This document shows, in pieces, positions 18,878 through 26,794 of a stretch of 44,735 nucleotides of DNA. Under the pieces are notes generated by a model. It was given only the letters and a program-made list of their open reading frames with translations, ran no database searches and was not told the origin of the DNA. The stretch comes from Octadecabacter sp. Lineage in GTDB: Bacteria; Pseudomonadota; Alphaproteobacteria; Rhodobacterales; Rhodobacteraceae. The DNA lies in assembly GCA_028825445.1 (NCBI GenBank), contig JAPKAD010000017.1:1-44735 (forward strand), in the 5' to 3' direction. Within the stretch, counting starts at the first letter, position 1. Each line of letters opens with the position of its first letter. The translations under genes were made by a program, and so were the position numbers.

Positions 18878-19792
18878 ATGACTGCTACCTACTCGGGTAT
18901 CTAGCCCGTTGCTCCCACGCCGTTTCACACTGATGGCACACTTGACTTGGACGAGATGAAGCGTGTTCTGGATTGCCTCATTGATCAGTGCGCAGAAGAA
19001 ATATGAATCCTAGCAAACTTCTCGGAGTAATTTCTTATTTTGGATTATGAGCGCGAGGTGCTGACGCGCCTTTCGTTGGAGTATGTTGCGGAGCGGATTC
19101 CGGTGATCGTGACAATCAGCCACTATGCAACACAGATCGCAGTTGAACTCGCGCAGTAAGCAAAAGATCTTGGTGCGGACATTGTGATGATGATGGCCTC
19201 TTATCATGGCGCATTGTTGAAAGGGACAGCGCAACAAACATTCGAATACTTTTCGTCTGTTAGTGAGGTTGGTATATCCATAATGGGACAAGATGCGCCA
19301 CTTTCTGGTGTTGGTCTCCCTACATCGCTTTTGGAGCAAATGGCCCGTGAAATTGAGATGGTTAAGTTATTTATGATTGACTGCCCCCGGGCTGCAAACA
19401 AGATCCGAGAACTGATTGCACTGGGTTGTAATTTAATTGAATCGCCGTTTGACGGTGAAGAAGCAATTACGCTGCTGGCTGATCTTGATGCCGGTGCTAT
19501 GGGGACGATGACTTCTGGCATGATCGTTGATCAGATCAAGCCAGCGCTGACTGCGTTCCATGGAGGTCACATAGATAAGGCAACGAAAGCCTATGTTAGG
19601 GTAGCTATGGTATTGAACCATGAAAATCGTCAGTGTGGCAGGCAGTCTTGCAAGGCCGCGATGGTCGCAAGTAATGTCATTAAATCCGATTTTTGACACC
19701 ACCCAATACCCGAATTACACCCAGACATTAAGGCCCGCCTTATTTCACTACTTGAGCCGCTAGACCCATTAGTTTTGCGTTGGGGCCACTAA
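18878..19792 (+). pseudogene. 2-keto-3-deoxy-L-arabonate dehydratase-like (DHDPS family) pseudogene with five in-frame stops
   Basis: A single frame from ATG 18878 (AAAAGG before it) to TAA 19790-19792 gives a full-length, about 304-codon member of the dihydrodipicolinate synthase superfamily of the keto-deoxy-arabonate dehydratase type. Landmarks are PVAPTPFHTDGTLDLDEM, ILANFSE, ISHYATQIAVELA, VMMMASYHGALLKGTAQQTF, DAPLSGVGLP, FDGEEAITLLADLDAGAMG and PELHPDIKARL. Five stops lie inside: TAG 18902, TGA 19004, TAA 19028, TAA 19157 and TGA 19694. There are no frameshifts. Aligned to remembered relatives, the stops replace Tyr/Phe, Cys, Gln, Gln and Cys. A position where relatives have Lys in LFKIE reads Met (LFMID, codon about 19373), possibly the Schiff-base lysine. 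It would have been the third step of the sugar-acid pathway. Confidence 0.85.
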
Positions 19793-19830
19793 CATTTATA
19801 TTCCAGCTGACACTAAAAACATATTTACAC

Positions 19831-20011
19831 CACATGGACCGTGCAGCGTTTTTGAATATCATCGTAAATTAGATTGATGCGTGTGGTGAACAGATTATTG
19901 ACATGGGAACTTGCAAGAATGGATTGCCTGAAGGGGCTTTTCAAGTTGAGTGCAGGCCCAGGATAGGAAAATCGCACTTGTCTGCCAAACACATCCTGTC
20001 TGAAGGCTATC
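19831..20011 (+). pseudogene. Remnant of alpha-ketoglutaric semialdehyde dehydrogenase
   Basis: One frame from 19831 reads HMDRAAFLNIIVN, stop, IDACGEQIIDMGT, then GLPEGAFQVECRPRIGKSHL. This lines up with the N-terminal region of alpha-ketoglutaric semialdehyde dehydrogenases (typically RAAFLEAIADEIDALGD, then TGLPEARLQGERGRTTGQLR). Only about 60 codons survive, with one internal stop; the catalytic Glu and Cys regions are gone. This enzyme is the last step of the same oxidative arabinose/galactarate-type route, so the operon once continued here. Identification is by motif memory and could be tested by alignment. Confidence 0.6.
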
Positions 20012-20045
20012 TTAAAATTTTTTAGATGATGTGGCTTTAATAATT

Positions 20046-20397
20046 TATCTTCTTGGGAGAGGGAAGCTTACGCCATAAGTTCAAATACCTTTTCACCCTT
20101 ACTGATTATAATCTCACCAGTCGCTTCTGTGATCTAGGGGTCACTCATTTTCATACTTAAACTGATACATTTTTTGAATTTCGGCAATCAAATCAAGTTC
20201 TCCTGCGCCACAAGTTGACCACAACACGTCTAAAAACATGTGCAGAAATTTTCATTTGATAGGCCCTATTAATGAGGCAAATTTAATTTTTGTGACAATT
20301 ATGTGTGACATTTAAATGCGTAATATCCTTATAATAGTTAAAGTATTTTTTAGATTAATCAGTAAATAGTTCGTTGGCTGGGGTGGTAGAGTTCCAA
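20046..20397 (-). pseudogene. Decayed copy (A) of an unknown gene, homologous to 44154-44687
   Basis: The minus strand matches the unknown gene at the right end of the window along its length. The start region GCCAACGA-CTATTT is at about 20370-20382. Further on are TGTCACA...TTGTCAC near 20285-20310, CTGCACATGTTTTTAGACG near 20230-20250, GGCGCAGGAGAACTTGATTT near 20195-20214, and the peptide stretch GEIIISKGEKVFELMA then ASLSQED at 20050-20125. The start codon is ACC instead of ATG and the ribosome site is lost; several frameshifts and stops follow. The family is not recognised. It is a dead relative, not an IS I can name. Confidence 0.6.
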
Positions 20398-22060
20398 GCC
20401 AATCTACGTAGCTATTAATAAGCTAGTGGTAAAGTACCATACTAATTTAGCGCACGAGAAATGTGATGTAGTTGTTTTACTCATGGTTGAAGGGCAGGCA
20501 AGATTTTATAGGTGCCTTGCTTTACTACCGTTGCCAAGGGCGGATTGATGAAGTGAGAAGAACGCTGTTTCTCGCGCATGAAGGTTGACAATATAAATTT
20601 TAGTCTGGCTGATCACTCTACTATACAAGGTTATTTTATGACTTGAAATGAGAGTTATTTTGCTAAATCTAAACGTTGGAAGCATTAACCTTATATTTTA
20701 ACTAATTTTTCACGATATGCCCCAGAATTTTCAGATGTTCGTTCGAGCGGTTTATGCGTTTCAATTAAATAGTTCAGCTGCTTTGCGGTCGCAGGTAGGA
20801 TATGATAATGCTTAGTCGGCAAATCTACCAAGCTTATCTTTTGATTGATCGGTCAGATTTTACCTGAGAATATGAGCCAAGAGTATGATGCTTCACCTAG
20901 CCAGTTTTAGTATTTTTTAGGTCTAGATTTTGCAAAAGCTTAATTAATATGGAAGTAGTTTTGATTTTCAAATAGACGTTTCAAGTTACCTTTAGAAATA
21001 GTAAATTATCAACTACTTATGATTGCGTTGCCTGAGGCCGAGCTGTTCAAGCACTGCGATGAGCGATGTGTTATGTATGTGGTAACAATGTTTACTCGCG
21101 AAAGTTTGACGATCATGGCAATTGCGGTGCGGTAATCTTAGTTCCTCGGAGAGCTATTCAAGGGCTTTAATAAGGTGTGGCGGCTCCAGAAGTGACAGTA
21201 GCAAAGTTACAGGTCAGCGGTCAGAGCCAAGGTAATCTTATTTTTTGTATTAAAGTGAGAGTTTAGCAAATTTTACCGGCGTGAGCATTTTAAATGGTGT
21301 GAGAACTTGTTTGATGACTGACAGTCAGTCGCGCCAAAAGTTTTCAAGTTACGTCTCCCCAATTTGGGTTGTTTCCTATCCGTTTGTGAATGGCATTATC
21401 CTGATGAGCAACTTTCCTAAACAACCCATTTATTGTAAAAAATTTAAATACTCAATTTTAATTAACTCTACCCCCCTCGATATTAAGTTTCTGTCGTACA
21501 TAGAAAATGCCCTGCAAGGAGGTTTTTGTAACAAAGGTTGTACTAAAAAGTTCTTGAATACTTACTGATAGTTTTGGTGGCTCCAGTGAGTGAAGTTTGG
21601 CACACAAATAATGTGGTGAATTATTCAGTAAAAAATTATTTGATTAAATGTTAGTATCCTTGGACCCTTGCTCTCTAAGCTTTGCAGTTAAGGGGTCACT
21701 GACTAACATTGAAGTCTAAATAAATCGCTATGCAATGCACGAAATCGCCGTTTTCTTCGTCATGTAACAAGGCCGGCTCTGAGGACAAAGCTCCCGATGG
21801 GCTGTATGTTTTTCACACCCGTATTGCTTATTCTGTTTCCATAAAAAGCAGGATGAGATCTTCAGCTACGGCTGTGTTTTGGTGAAGTTACTTTAAAATA
21901 GGTGACCCCAATTTCCCTCAATCGCAATATTTTAAGCGTAACGGGGAACTCAAGATATTTCGACCATGCCTAAAGACAATTTTGCTTACTTATAAGCAGG
22001 TTTAACCAAATCAAACGCTATTAAAGGTGATGGCTAAACATTCCAAAAAGGACAATAAAA
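20398..22060. other. AT-rich gene desert
   Basis: About 1.6 kb without a supported gene. Frames are short and broken on both strands. The longest, 21281-21568 on the plus strand, has no ribosome site and no family resemblance. A small stem (TTGGCT...AGCCAA) lies at about 20374-20402. I see no tRNA, rRNA, CRISPR or IS signature. The stretch most likely consists of decayed genes too far gone to read. Confidence 0.4.
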
Positions 22061-22432
22061 ATGCTAAAAGAATTTAAAGACTTCATCAATAAGGGCAATG
22101 TCATGGACATGGCTGTTGGTATAATCATTGGCGCAGCGTTCACGGCGATCGTTGGCTCATTGGTTGCTGATTTGATTAACCCAATTATTGGCATTTTCAT
22201 GGGTGGTATCAATTTTGCTGGTCTTTCCACCAAGGTTGGCTCTGCTGAGTTGACATACGGCAATTTTATTATGGCGCTTATCAATTTCTTGATCATCGCT
22301 TTTGTGGTGTTCATGTTGGTTCGTACAGTAAATAAAATGAAGAAAGCTGAAAAGGTAGCGCCAGCACCTGCGCCAGTGGGCCCAACACAAGAAGAGCTGT
22401 TGGCTAAAATTTTGGACGCTTTGAAGAAATAA
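22061..22432 (+). CDS. mscL: Large-conductance mechanosensitive channel
   Basis: A 123-residue MscL, slightly shorter than the 136-residue E. coli protein. The N-terminal amphipathic helix [20 protein letters not shown] leads into TM1 with [20 protein letters not shown] periplasmic loop with NPIIG...GGINFAGL follows, then TM2 ([25 protein letters not shown]) and a C-terminal helix ([16 protein letters not shown]). It forms a homopentameric inner-membrane channel that opens on hypo-osmotic shock. AAGGA lies 8 bases before the ATG. It is a stand-alone gene in otherwise gene-poor DNA. Confidence 0.95.
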   Translation: MLKEFKDFINKGNVMDMAVGIIIGAAFTAIVGSLVADLINPIIGIFMGGINFAGLSTKVGSAELTYGNFIMALINFLIIAFVVFMLVRTVNKMKKAEKVAPAPAPVGPTQEELLAKILDALKK

Positions 22433-22907
22433 GCTGAAATGCTAAAGACATAATATCTGGTCACTTGTTTGACCTTTAGTTCGCAGTTTAACGGCTGCGG
22501 CCTTCTTTTTTTCCTGATTGGCAAAGATTATCGTCGGGCCCACCCTCCTAATAATTAAAAGTTAAAAATTAGTGGTATTTTTCTCCGCTACAACTGCGAT
22601 ACGCAGCCGCTTCTTTGACCCATTATTGCTTTGTGTTTTACACGGATAGTTTATGGGTTCTTGGATGAATGGAAGACGAAAGATCTGTAACTTTTGTTTG
22701 GTAATTTTTCTTGTATTTGTTTATCATAACCACCCAAATACTTTTGAGGTTTTGCTTTTATTCGTTTTTAACTGAAAAAATATCGCACTTTTAGAAGCTG
22801 TTGTAACTGGCACCTTCCACGTAAGGTCAGATATTCCGGGTACTATCACTACATAGCGTAGGGCTTATCTGGAATCTTAAATATTTAGCTTCCTTTAAAG
22901 TCTGAGA
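22433..22907. other. Gap after mscL with a weak terminator-like hairpin
   Basis: No gene. A short stem CGCAG...CTGCG near 22480-22500 is followed after a few bases by a run of seven T (about 22506-22513), which may serve as the mscL terminator, though the stem is only 5 bp. The rest is AT-rich and unremarkable. Confidence 0.35.
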
Positions 22908-23417
22908 TTAAGATATGCGAACGCCGGCCGCAGGCCGTGATGCCGCTGCGACCGCGGATTGTGCTTTGCGAATAATATCGCCGACGTGCCAGACATGAGC
23001 GCCAGTAAAATGTAGATGGAATACAAGTGCCGATGTTGCTTCTTTGAGATTGGTGACGCAGGTTTGACGCAAATTTGCTGGTGTCGTTTTCAGGCTGGCA
23101 AGTGCCAGCAAACGGTCGAACGGTGTCTGATAGTGAGCAAGTGCGATATCTGGCTGTCCGATCCGTAACGCGGCTTCTGCCAGATTGTGATAAGAGATCA
23201 CCAAGATCATTGGGGCTTCCGTAGGTCCTGTACCTTGTTCGGCTAGGTCCAGCAAACGTTCCGCTTCTTTCACAGCAGAATTATAAAAATCACACGCTGT
23301 GTGACTGTCGCCACCTTCCCAAGCGCTATTTGCCGCTAGGGTAAGATTTTGCCAGGTTTTGTCAGAGTAGGCATTGGCATCCGGCGTGTGCTGAGATGCT
23401 ATGTTTAAATTTACCAT
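22908..23417 (-). CDS. TPR-like protein of unknown function next to mntR
   Basis: A 169-residue, soluble, mostly helical protein. Residues about 20-60 (LTLAANSAWEGGDSHTACDFYNSAVKEAERLLD) and 70-105 (ILVISYHNLAEAALRIGQPDIALAHY) look like two TPR-type helix pairs. The C-terminal region has FHLHFTGAHVWHVGD, rich in His. GGAAGGA lies before the ATG. It diverges from the MntR/DtxR-type regulator gene across 137 bp holding three operator-like boxes, so it is probably controlled by that regulator and linked to metal homeostasis. A metal-related role for the His cluster is speculation. I do not recognise a named family. Confidence 0.75.
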   Translation of the reverse strand: MVNLNIASQHTPDANAYSDKTWQNLTLAANSAWEGGDSHTACDFYNSAVKEAERLLDLAEQGTGPTEAPMILVISYHNLAEAALRIGQPDIALAHYQTPFDRLLALASLKTTPANLRQTCVTNLKEATSALVFHLHFTGAHVWHVGDIIRKAQSAVAAASRPAAGVRIS

Positions 23418-23470
23418 CTGCTGTCCTTCCGGTGTTTTTGTGCATCATAATCAAGCGCACTGCTAATATA

Positions 23471-23551
23471 TTTAGCCTAAGCTAAAAATTGTCAATCATA
23501 ATTTAGCCCAGACTAATACTTGTAGAGAATTTTATATTAGTCCAGAATTAG
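23471..23551. promoter_or_regulatory. Three repeated operator-like boxes upstream of mntR
   Basis: Three related 16-bp elements lie between the divergent TPR-like gene and mntR: TTTAGCCTAAGCTAAA (23471-23486, near-perfect palindrome), TTTAGCCCAGACTAAT (23502-23517) and ATTAGTCCAGAATTAG (23536-23551). The first two start 31 bp apart, about three helical turns, and the last ends 3 bp before the mntR ATG. The TTAG-N-C-CTAA-like form recalls DtxR-family sites. Assignment to MntR autoregulation and to the TPR-like gene is inference. Confidence 0.65.
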
Positions 23552-23554
23552 AGT

Positions 23555-24004
23555 ATGATAAAATCTCAACCTGAAACACATCCCTTCGGCACTGAAATGC
23601 TCCTGCCAGATGCACAGGCCCGTAATTTTTTGCGCGTGCGAGATGCGCATCGCCGTGAGATTGTCGAGGACTACGTCGAGATGATATCCGAGTTGGGCCG
23701 TACGCAAGGCCATGTTCGAACTGGTCACCTGGCCGAACGTTTCGGTGTTTCCAACGCAACGGTCAGTAATCATGTGCAACGTCTTATTAGTGAGGGTATG
23801 ATACTCGATCAGCCCTACCAGCCCCTGATCTTAACCGAAACGGGTCGAAACCTCGCCAAAAAATCGCGTCGCCGTCACATGCTTGTGCGCGATTTTCTTA
23901 TGGCGATGGGGGTGGATGCAGCCGTTGCCGAAGCAGACGCTGAGGGAATTGAGCATCACGTTAGCGAACAGACCCTAGCCGCTTTTGCCAAATTTATCGA
24001 ATAG
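23555..24004 (+). CDS. mntR: MntR-type (DtxR family) manganese-responsive regulator
   Basis: A 149-residue DtxR-family regulator of the short MntR type. The N-terminal winged HTH (about residues 30-85) contains EDYVEMISELGRTQGHVRTG, HLAERFGVSNATVSNHVQRL and LILTETGRNLAKKSRRRHML. The metal-binding dimerisation domain has AEADAEGIEHHVSEQTLAAF, with the Glu/His ligands expected of MntR. It would repress Mn-uptake genes when manganese is plentiful. No Mn transporter (mntH or sitABCD) is in the window; its only obvious partner is the divergent TPR-like gene. Confidence 0.9.
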   Translation: MIKSQPETHPFGTEMLLPDAQARNFLRVRDAHRREIVEDYVEMISELGRTQGHVRTGHLAERFGVSNATVSNHVQRLISEGMILDQPYQPLILTETGRNLAKKSRRRHMLVRDFLMAMGVDAAVAEADAEGIEHHVSEQTLAAFAKFIE

Positions 24005-25004
24005 GCTAGCATCTCGTCAAGCGCTGCCAAACTGTATCTTAGCCGCAAACACGAGCAAACTGCCGATCATAACCTGAACTATTACACGTGAAGTGGGCGT
24101 TTTCGTGTAGCGGCTTTGAATTATGAAATGGTCCAAATTTTAATGAAAACAACAGAGATGTCGATGGTCGTCGCCAGTGTAAAATGTAAGATTAAATAGG
24201 GTTCTGGACATCTAAAATAACGTGGAACGCCGACTATTAAAAAACTTGCTATGAAGTACTGAACATCACGTTTTTAATTGGCTTTGTTCAGTACAACCGT
24301 CAACTAAGGCTTGTTCCAAAAATGGTCTGGATTATGCTAAATATTCAGATCTTGGCTTCTTGTGGTGCAGCTCGTTTTTATATATTGAACAATATGCTTT
24401 TCTACTGAATGAGAGGCCCATAAGTCAGCAGTTTTTATAATTTTGCGAAACACCAATAATTTTACGATATTATCACCACTTTTTGGCACAGTCTTGTGCT
24501 GCAACCGCTGAAATTTGTACTGTTTGATCACTGTAACCACCGGCCCAAATGAAACGTCGTGTGATTTACTACAATTATATCCAATGACATTCGTCATGGA
24601 GCCATTACTGACGTTGATGTCGCCGGTAAAAACGTTAGTGAAAGCTTCGCTGACTGTGTTGGTTACAACGATACCAATGAGATTAACGAAGGTGCGTGGA
24701 GTAGTAAGCAACACATCTGGCTGGTTTGTATCACTTGACGTGTTGTGGCTCGACAGTGGCACCTTAGGTGTCGAAACTAGGTCTGCTATTAAAAAGCCAA
24801 TAAAAAGTTTTACAAGTTTTCAGCCCTCCTAGGGCTCAGGCTGTGAATCGCTTTTGATAGGTCTCAAGTAAGCCAGTGATCTTGCTATGTGAAGTAATTA
24901 ATGGCCAAGTTTAAATAATGATGTGCACTCTATAGAAAAAAATGAGTTTTAGCCATGGATGCGCGAATAACTGCTTTCAACTTGATATAATTGATCAGTC
25001 ACCA
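24005..25004. other. About 1 kb without a supported gene
   Basis: Open frames exist on both strands (24337-24762 minus, 24515-24832 plus) but they overlap each other, lack ribosome sites and resemble nothing I know. A minus-strand piece ending near 24015 (RVIVQVMIGSLLVFAAKIQFGS) looks like the last helix of a permease and may be a transporter remnant. A 10-bp inverted repeat lies at 24256-24294. Confidence 0.35.
24256..24294. repeat. 10-bp perfect inverted repeat with 19-base loop
   Basis: GTACTGAACA (24256-24265) and its exact complement TGTTCAGTAC (24285-24294). No gene starts close by and no T run follows. It may be a hairpin or a relic of a mobile element; nothing in the sequence decides between these. 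Confidence 0.5.
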
Positions 25005-25463
25005 TCATTCGTTTATTGGAAATACATTAGTTTTTTTAACTATGCCGTAAACAAAGCTGCTGTCTATGGAGGTAATTCCACCAATAGGGTGCAGCTTTTG
25101 ACGCACGAATTTTTCGTAGTCAAACAAGTCTGCCACAACAACTCTTAGGAGGTAATCAGATGCGCCAGTCATCACGAAGCATTCCAGCACTTGATCAACG
25201 CGTGCTATGTCTTGCTCAAATTGTTTCACTGTCGCTTCCGTATGACTGTTTAGGCTGACACGGACAAACACTGTCACTGGTAAACCGTAAGTTTTGGCAT
25301 CGATGTCGGCACAGTAACCTTTGATTACACCACCTTGTTCCAACAATTTGACCCGCCTCAGGCACGGAGAGGGAGATAGATTCACTTCGGCGGCAAGATC
25401 TTGGTTGGTTATTCGGCCGTTACGTTGCAGAGTACGTACGATTTGCTTATCTTTTTTATCCAT
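25005..25463 (-). CDS. mdeR: Lrp/AsnC-family regulator of the methionine gamma-lyase operon
   Basis: A 152-residue Lrp/AsnC regulator. The HTH spans about residues 1-50 (MDKKDKQIVRTLQRNGRITN, NLSPSPCLRRVKLLEQGGVI). A RAM ligand-binding domain follows, with VLECFVMTGASDYLLRVVVADLFDYEKFV. It diverges from the methionine gamma-lyase gene. In Pseudomonas putida an Lrp-type regulator, MdeR, activates mdeA-mdeB in just this arrangement, so I use that name. The effector is probably methionine or a close relative. The gene name rests on context plus family. Confidence 0.85.
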   Translation of the reverse strand: MDKKDKQIVRTLQRNGRITNQDLAAEVNLSPSPCLRRVKLLEQGGVIKGYCADIDAKTYGLPVTVFVRVSLNSHTEATVKQFEQDIARVDQVLECFVMTGASDYLLRVVVADLFDYEKFVRQKLHPIGGITSIDSSFVYGIVKKTNVFPINE

Positions 25464-25482
25464 AAATTACCCTTTATTGGCA

Positions 25483-25519
25483 TATTGTGCTAAAATTATT
25501 ATAATATTTGGCACTAATA
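25483..25519. promoter_or_regulatory. Imperfect palindrome in the mdeR-mdeA divergent promoter
   Basis: TTGTGCTAAA (25485-25494) and TTTGGCACTA (25507-25516) form an imperfect inverted repeat around an AT-only centre. It lies between mdeR and mdeA, about 60 bases before the mdeA start. AT-rich, weakly symmetric sites of this length are typical of Lrp-family proteins; the assignment to MdeR is inference. Confidence 0.45.
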
Positions 25520-25577
25520 GCAATAAATAAAATGTGATATCAACCTATCCTACCTCCATAAGTATTGGAGTTTTTAA

Positions 25578-26783
25578 ATGCGCAATCGTCCTGACAGTTT
25601 TGCCACCCTTGCCATTCACCATGGTTATGATCCGATGGAGAATGAAGGTGCGCTGACCCCCCCGTTGCATCTGACATCAACATTCGCATTCGAGACGGCA
25701 GAGGCTGGCGGGGAGATGTTCGCAGGTGAGCGCACGGGACATATTTATTCACGCATCTCAAATCCCACCTGCGATCTGCTAGAAAAGCGCATCGCGGTGC
25801 TTGAGGGTGCAGAGGCAGGACTGGCGCTGGCGTCAGGAATGGGGGCGATCTCGGCCACGATGTGGACACTCCTTGCGCCAGGGGATGAGATTATCCTTGA
25901 TAAAACCTTATATGGCTGCACGTTTTCTTTCATGCAGCACGGGTTGGCCAAGTTTGGTGTAATAGTAACCCATATTGATTTAACAACACCTAAAAACCTG
26001 ACTGAAGTCATCAGTGATAAGACCAAGGTTGTGTATTTTGAAACACCTGCCAATCCCAACATGCGCCTTGTCGATATTGAAGCCGTTTCAGCCATTGCTC
26101 ATGCAAATAACGCATATGTCGTGGTAGATAACACTTACGCGACGCCCTATCTTACGCAGCCGATCAGTCATGGAGCAGATATCGTTGTGCATTCTGCTAC
26201 CAAATACCTAGGCGGACATGGTGACGTTGTTGCGGGACTTTTGGTTGGCTCTGCTGAATTAGTTTCTGAAATTCGTCTGTCTGGCTTGAAGGATATGACT
26301 GGTGCGGTAATGGCGCCGTTCAACGCAATGCTGATCCTGCGGGGGCTCAAGACCTTGGAACTCCGTATGGATCGACATTGTGCCAGCGCAGGTACAATCG
26401 CCACTCTGCTTGAGCATTCATATGGCGTGCAAAAGGTCTGGTACCCGGGGCTTGATAGTTTTGAGCAACGTGATGTAGCTCAACGTCAGATGGCGCAATT
26501 TGGCGGAATGATTGCTTTTGAGCTTGAAGGTGGCATCGACGCAGGTCGTTCCATGATGAACAAGTTACAATTGATCACGCGTGCTGTGTCGCTTGGGGAC
26601 GCTGAAACTCTGATTCAGCATCCTGCCAGCATGACTCATTCCACTTACTCTCCTGAAGAACGCTCGTTGCACGGCATCAGCGAGGGGTTGGTGCGTTTGT
26701 CAATCGGTTTGGAAGGCATAGGTGACGTGATATTTGATTTAGAACAAGCATTGCCAAAACGCCCCGTCTACAGCGCAGCATAG
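25578..26783 (+). CDS. mdeA: L-methionine gamma-lyase
   Basis: A 401-residue PLP enzyme of the Cys/Met metabolism family. Reaction: L-methionine to methanethiol, 2-oxobutyrate and ammonia. LYGCTFSF at 111-118 supplies the PLP-contacting Tyr112 and Cys114; the Cys at this place (Cys116 in P. putida) is the mark of methionine gamma-lyases as against cystathionine enzymes. SATKYLGGHGD holds the PLP Lys209, and YSRISNPT lies near 57-64. It is soluble and normally a homotetramer. It is 11 bases from the 2-oxoacid dehydrogenase E1 gene, matching mdeA-mdeB of Pseudomonas. Likely activated by the divergent Lrp-type gene. Confidence 0.93.
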   Translation: MRNRPDSFATLAIHHGYDPMENEGALTPPLHLTSTFAFETAEAGGEMFAGERTGHIYSRISNPTCDLLEKRIAVLEGAEAGLALASGMGAISATMWTLLAPGDEIILDKTLYGCTFSFMQHGLAKFGVIVTHIDLTTPKNLTEVISDKTKVVYFETPANPNMRLVDIEAVSAIAHANNAYVVVDNTYATPYLTQPISHGADIVVHSATKYLGGHGDVVAGLLVGSAELVSEIRLSGLKDMTGAVMAPFNAMLILRGLKTLELRMDRHCASAGTIATLLEHSYGVQKVWYPGLDSFEQRDVAQRQMAQFGGMIAFELEGGIDAGRSMMNKLQLITRAVSLGDAETLIQHPASMTHSTYSPEERSLHGISEGLVRLSIGLEGIGDVIFDLEQALPKRPVYSAA

Positions 26784-26794
26784 GAAAGCCAAAA

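Noticed and set aside
19004-19696. Two TGA codons at Cys positions of the keto-deoxy-acid dehydratase frame, suggesting selenocysteine or recoding
   Set aside because: The same frame also has TAG and two TAA, there is no SECIS-like hairpin I can see after the TGAs, and a conserved Lys is changed; a pseudogene explains all of it.
24337-24832. Overlapping opposite-strand frames of 141 and 105 residues as genes
   Set aside because: They cover each other, have no ribosome sites or family features, and lie in decayed DNA.
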